From the NCBI GenBank assembly GCA_035319185.1, contig DATHDF010000016.1, positions 1 through 25,381 on the forward strand: a stretch of DNA of 25,381 nt, written 5' to 3'. This document shows, piece by piece, positions 23,446 to 25,381 of the stretch. Position 1 is the stretch's first letter. Each line of letters opens with the position of its first letter. A program made the translations under genes and the position numbers. The notes under the pieces were generated by a model that had not been told where the DNA came from, did no database searches, and saw only the letters and a list, made by a program, of their open reading frames with translations. This DNA is from Fen-1308 sp035319185 (GTDB taxonomy: Bacteria > Nitrospirota > Thermodesulfovibrionia > Thermodesulfovibrionales > Dissulfurispiraceae).

Positions 23446-23512
23446 AGGGCGCAATAAATTGCGCCCCTACAGAATGGTTTGTGGAATGTAGGGGCACGAT
23501 TTCTCGCGCCCT
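23446..23512. repeat. Palindromic repeat unit (inverted pair, GTAGGGGC core)
   Basis: AGGGCGCAATAAATTGCGCCCCTAC-like sequence at 23446-23470 is mirrored at 23488-23512 with 21 of 25 bases matching, separated by 17 bases. Each arm is itself a partial palindrome (GGGCGCAA / TTGCGCCC). It fits a small non-coding dispersed repeat (REP- or MITE-like) inserted between the divergent IscA-like and lptF genes. Dispersal through the genome cannot be judged from one window. Confidence 0.7.
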
Positions 23513-23561
23513 GAAAACCGTTTTTGACCTTTGGGCATAACTTGCGATATGTTAATAAGTT

Positions 23562-24623
23562 ATGTATATCCTTCATCGTTCCATCCTCAGGGAGCTGGTA
23601 AGTTCCTTCCTGCTGTCGGTTGTATTCCTGAATTTCACTCTCATGATGGAGAAGCTCCTCCGGCTGAGCCGGCTGCTTTCAAGCGTCGGAGCATCGCCTG
23701 TCGATATCGCGCAGGTCATCGCCTTCCTCCAGCCGCAGCTGTTGATCCTGACTATACCAATGGCAATGCTCCTTTCGGTCCTGCTCACCTATTTCAGATT
23801 GACCGCGGACAACGAGCTCGTCATCATGAGAAATATCGGGATGCCGTTCAGTCTCATATCGAGGCCGGTGATGTATCTTGGCATAGGATGCTTTGCCGCA
23901 AGCCTCTGTATGAGCTTTTTCCTCGGACCTGCCGGCAGTGTCTTTCTGCGCGAAAAGATAACGAGCATTCTTGTTACGAGGGCGCCCCTTGCCATCGAAG
24001 AGGGCATATTCAATACCTCCTTCAAGGACATGGTCATACTCGTGAAGGATAAACCGGCGCCCGACCGCCTCTCGGGCATATTCATAGTCGATGAGAGGAA
24101 GAAAGACGAGCCCAAGGTGATCGTCGCAAAGGAAGGCCGCATTATTTCCGAGGCCGATGCGCTGAGCTTCGCCCTGAAAGGAGGCCATGTATATATCACA
24201 AACAAGAACTCACTGACCGAGATAACATTCGGCACATACTATTTCAGGCTAACGCCGGTGCTGGATCAGACAGCCAGAAAGAGCAGCGAACTCTCGCCGT
24301 TCGAGCTGATATCCGAAGCGGCAGGCAACCCCGACAAGAAACTGTCATATCTCCTTGAGTTCCATCGCCGCCTTTCGATGCCGGGCGTATGCCTCATAAT
24401 CATCTTTCTCGGCCCGTCCCTCGCGTTGATTGCCGGCAAGACCGGCAGGCTTGGCGGGCTTACGGCAGGATTGCTGGTCTTTGCAGCTTATTACTCGGTA
24501 ATGATCTACGGAGAAAACCTGGCCCGCTCCGGCGCCCTGCCCCATTTCATAGGGGCCTGGCTCTCGTTTATAATGCTCGCGGCCTTTTCTATTTATGCCT
24601 TCGAGAGGGTGAACAAAAAATGA
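23562..24623 (+). CDS. lptF: LPS export permease subunit LptF (YjgP family)
   Basis: Inner-membrane subunit of 353 aa of the LptB2FGC transporter, which extracts lipopolysaccharide from the inner membrane and pushes it across the periplasm. Six membrane helices in the usual three-plus-three arrangement flank a periplasmic beta-jellyroll (about 125-255). The cytoplasmic coupling segment TADNELVIMRNIGMP after helix 2 contacts the LptB ATPase. The start MYILHRSILRELVSSF matches the family. No strong ribosome binding site is visible before the ATG. The stop overlaps the next gene by ATGA, so LptF and LptG are translationally coupled; lptB is not in the window. Confidence 0.93.
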   Translation: MYILHRSILRELVSSFLLSVVFLNFTLMMEKLLRLSRLLSSVGASPVDIAQVIAFLQPQLLILTIPMAMLLSVLLTYFRLTADNELVIMRNIGMPFSLISRPVMYLGIGCFAASLCMSFFLGPAGSVFLREKITSILVTRAPLAIEEGIFNTSFKDMVILVKDKPAPDRLSGIFIVDERKKDEPKVIVAKEGRIISEADALSFALKGGHVYITNKNSLTEITFGTYYFRLTPVLDQTARKSSELSPFELISEAAGNPDKKLSYLLEFHRRLSMPGVCLIIIFLGPSLALIAGKTGRLGGLTAGLLVFAAYYSVMIYGENLARSGALPHFIGAWLSFIMLAAFSIYAFERVNKK

Positions 24624-25381
24624 TACTCAGGGTCCAGCGCATGTATATAGCCGACTTCTTCAAGGTCCTCATCATCCTTACTCTGGGCATGTCTTCACTG
24701 TTCGGCGTCCTGAGCGTAATCGATAAGATGGAAGAATTCATGCCCTTCCATCCTCCGTTTCATCTATTGCTGACGTACGGCATAGCAGGCATTCCGCGCT
24801 ACATCATTTATTTTCTGCCGATGACGATCCTTCTCAGCAGCCTCTTCGTATTTTCTCAGGCGATCAAAAGACGGGAGATCGTTGCGATCAAGACATCGGG
24901 TGGAAGAATCAAGGCGATCATGACCCCGTTCGTGGTGCTTGGCGTGCTGCTCACGCTCACAGGATTTATCCTCGGCGAGTTTGTGGTGCCCGTGACTGCA
25001 AAGAAAGTGCGCTCAACAGCAGTCGAGATAACGGGCCGAGGCAAGAAGATGGCCTTCTTCAAAGAGGGCACGCTTTATATCCGCGGCAAGGACGGCTCCA
25101 TCGTCAAGATATCGCTGTTTCTGCCGTCGCAGAACATATCGAAGGGCATCAGCATCTTCAAATTCAATGAGGATGGCCTGACAGAGAGGATTGATGCCGA
25201 GACAGGTTCCTGGGAGAACAATGTCTGGAAGCTGAAGAACATCCAGATATACGACATGGCCACAGGCAAGGTTTCAAAAATGCCTGAAATGGCCTATACC
25301 GCCATCGAGTCGCCGAAGATATTCAGCGAGGACGCCGTCAAGGTTGAAGAGATGACACTTACCGAGCTGATAAGATACAAG
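24620..25381 (+). CDS. lptG: LPS export permease subunit LptG (YjgQ family), partial at window edge
   Basis: Second permease subunit of the lipopolysaccharide exporter; 254 codons are present and the frame stays open to the window end, so the C-terminal membrane helices are missing only because the window stops. Visible parts: MILRVQRMYIADFFKVL with helix 1, helices 2-3 (about 50-75 and 95-120) with the coupling segment SQAIKRREIVAIKTSGGR, then the periplasmic beta-jellyroll (from about 130). It begins at the ATGA overlap with lptF. LptF and LptG are paralogues and form the heterodimeric membrane core of the exporter. Confidence 0.92.
   Translation, partial: MILRVQRMYIADFFKVLIILTLGMSSLFGVLSVIDKMEEFMPFHPPFHLLLTYGIAGIPRYIIYFLPMTILLSSLFVFSQAIKRREIVAIKTSGGRIKAIMTPFVVLGVLLTLTGFILGEFVVPVTAKKVRSTAVEITGRGKKMAFFKEGTLYIRGKDGSIVKISLFLPSQNISKGISIFKFNEDGLTERIDAETGSWENNVWKLKNIQIYDMATGKVSKMPEMAYTAIESPKIFSEDAVKVEEMTLTELIRYK

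Noticed and set aside
23354..23497. Longer N-terminus for the IscA-like protein
   Set aside because: The extra 48 residues are translated partly from the palindromic repeat and have no family similarity, while the GTG at 23353 has a proper ribosome binding site.
24620..25381. lptG as a truncated pseudogene
   Set aside because: The frame is open to the last base; truncation is caused only by the window edge.

Overview
The window comes from a Gram-negative (diderm) bacterium of roughly 50% GC. Evidence for two membranes: the LPS-export genes lptF and lptG, an outer-membrane beta-barrel protein ending in Phe, and two lipoproteins with lipoboxes. A complete HoxEFUYH-type NAD(P)-linked [NiFe] hydrogenase points to an anaerobic or facultative lifestyle. 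Gene content and a compact palindromic repeat with the core GTAGGGGC would fit Nitrospirota or Desulfobacterota, but that placement is inference. No rRNA, tRNA, CRISPR array or transposase was seen.

Layout. (1) 64-378: a small orphan ORF, minus strand. (2) 551-4517, minus strand: acyl carrier protein, a FabF-type ketosynthase and a Cache-HAMP-PAS-PAS sensor histidine kinase without a partner regulator. (3) 4699-12675, plus strand: seven tightly overlapping genes forming a probable synthase-dependent exopolysaccharide system. They are a UDP-GlcNAc 2-epimerase, an unrecognised polytopic membrane protein, a processive GT2 synthase, a membrane-anchored bactofilin-like protein, a NodB-like deacetylase with unusual motifs, a secreted (alpha/alpha)6 hydrolase-like protein and a YaiO-type outer-membrane barrel. 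(4) 12676-13016: an AT-rich intergenic region. (5) 13017-17976, plus strand: hoxEFUYH, closed by a clear intrinsic terminator and faced by a convergent hydrogenase maturation protease gene. (6) 18819-20387: a protein joining a transglutaminase-like cysteine protease domain to a zinc phospholipase C/P1-nuclease-like domain. (7) 20404-21844, minus strand: a PA2779-like membrane protein, a C39-like cysteine peptidase lipoprotein and a TPR lipoprotein, behind a near-consensus sigma70 promoter. (8) 21987-23353, minus strand: an IscA/HesB-type Fe-S protein with a Cys-rich tail, then hemB. (9) 23562-25381, plus strand: lptF and the start of lptG, cut by the window edge.

How the genes work together. 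In block 3 the order reads like a pathway: make UDP-ManNAc, polymerise and export across the inner membrane, trim or deacetylate in the periplasm, and release through the outer membrane. The gene set is neither canonical Pga, Bcs, Alg nor Pel. The hox block is a standard diaphorase-hydrogenase pair whose large subunit keeps a 24-residue C-terminal extension, the expected substrate of the adjacent protease. The most novel-looking items are the exopolysaccharide operon with its built-in bactofilin-like protein and the transglutaminase/phospholipase-like fusion.
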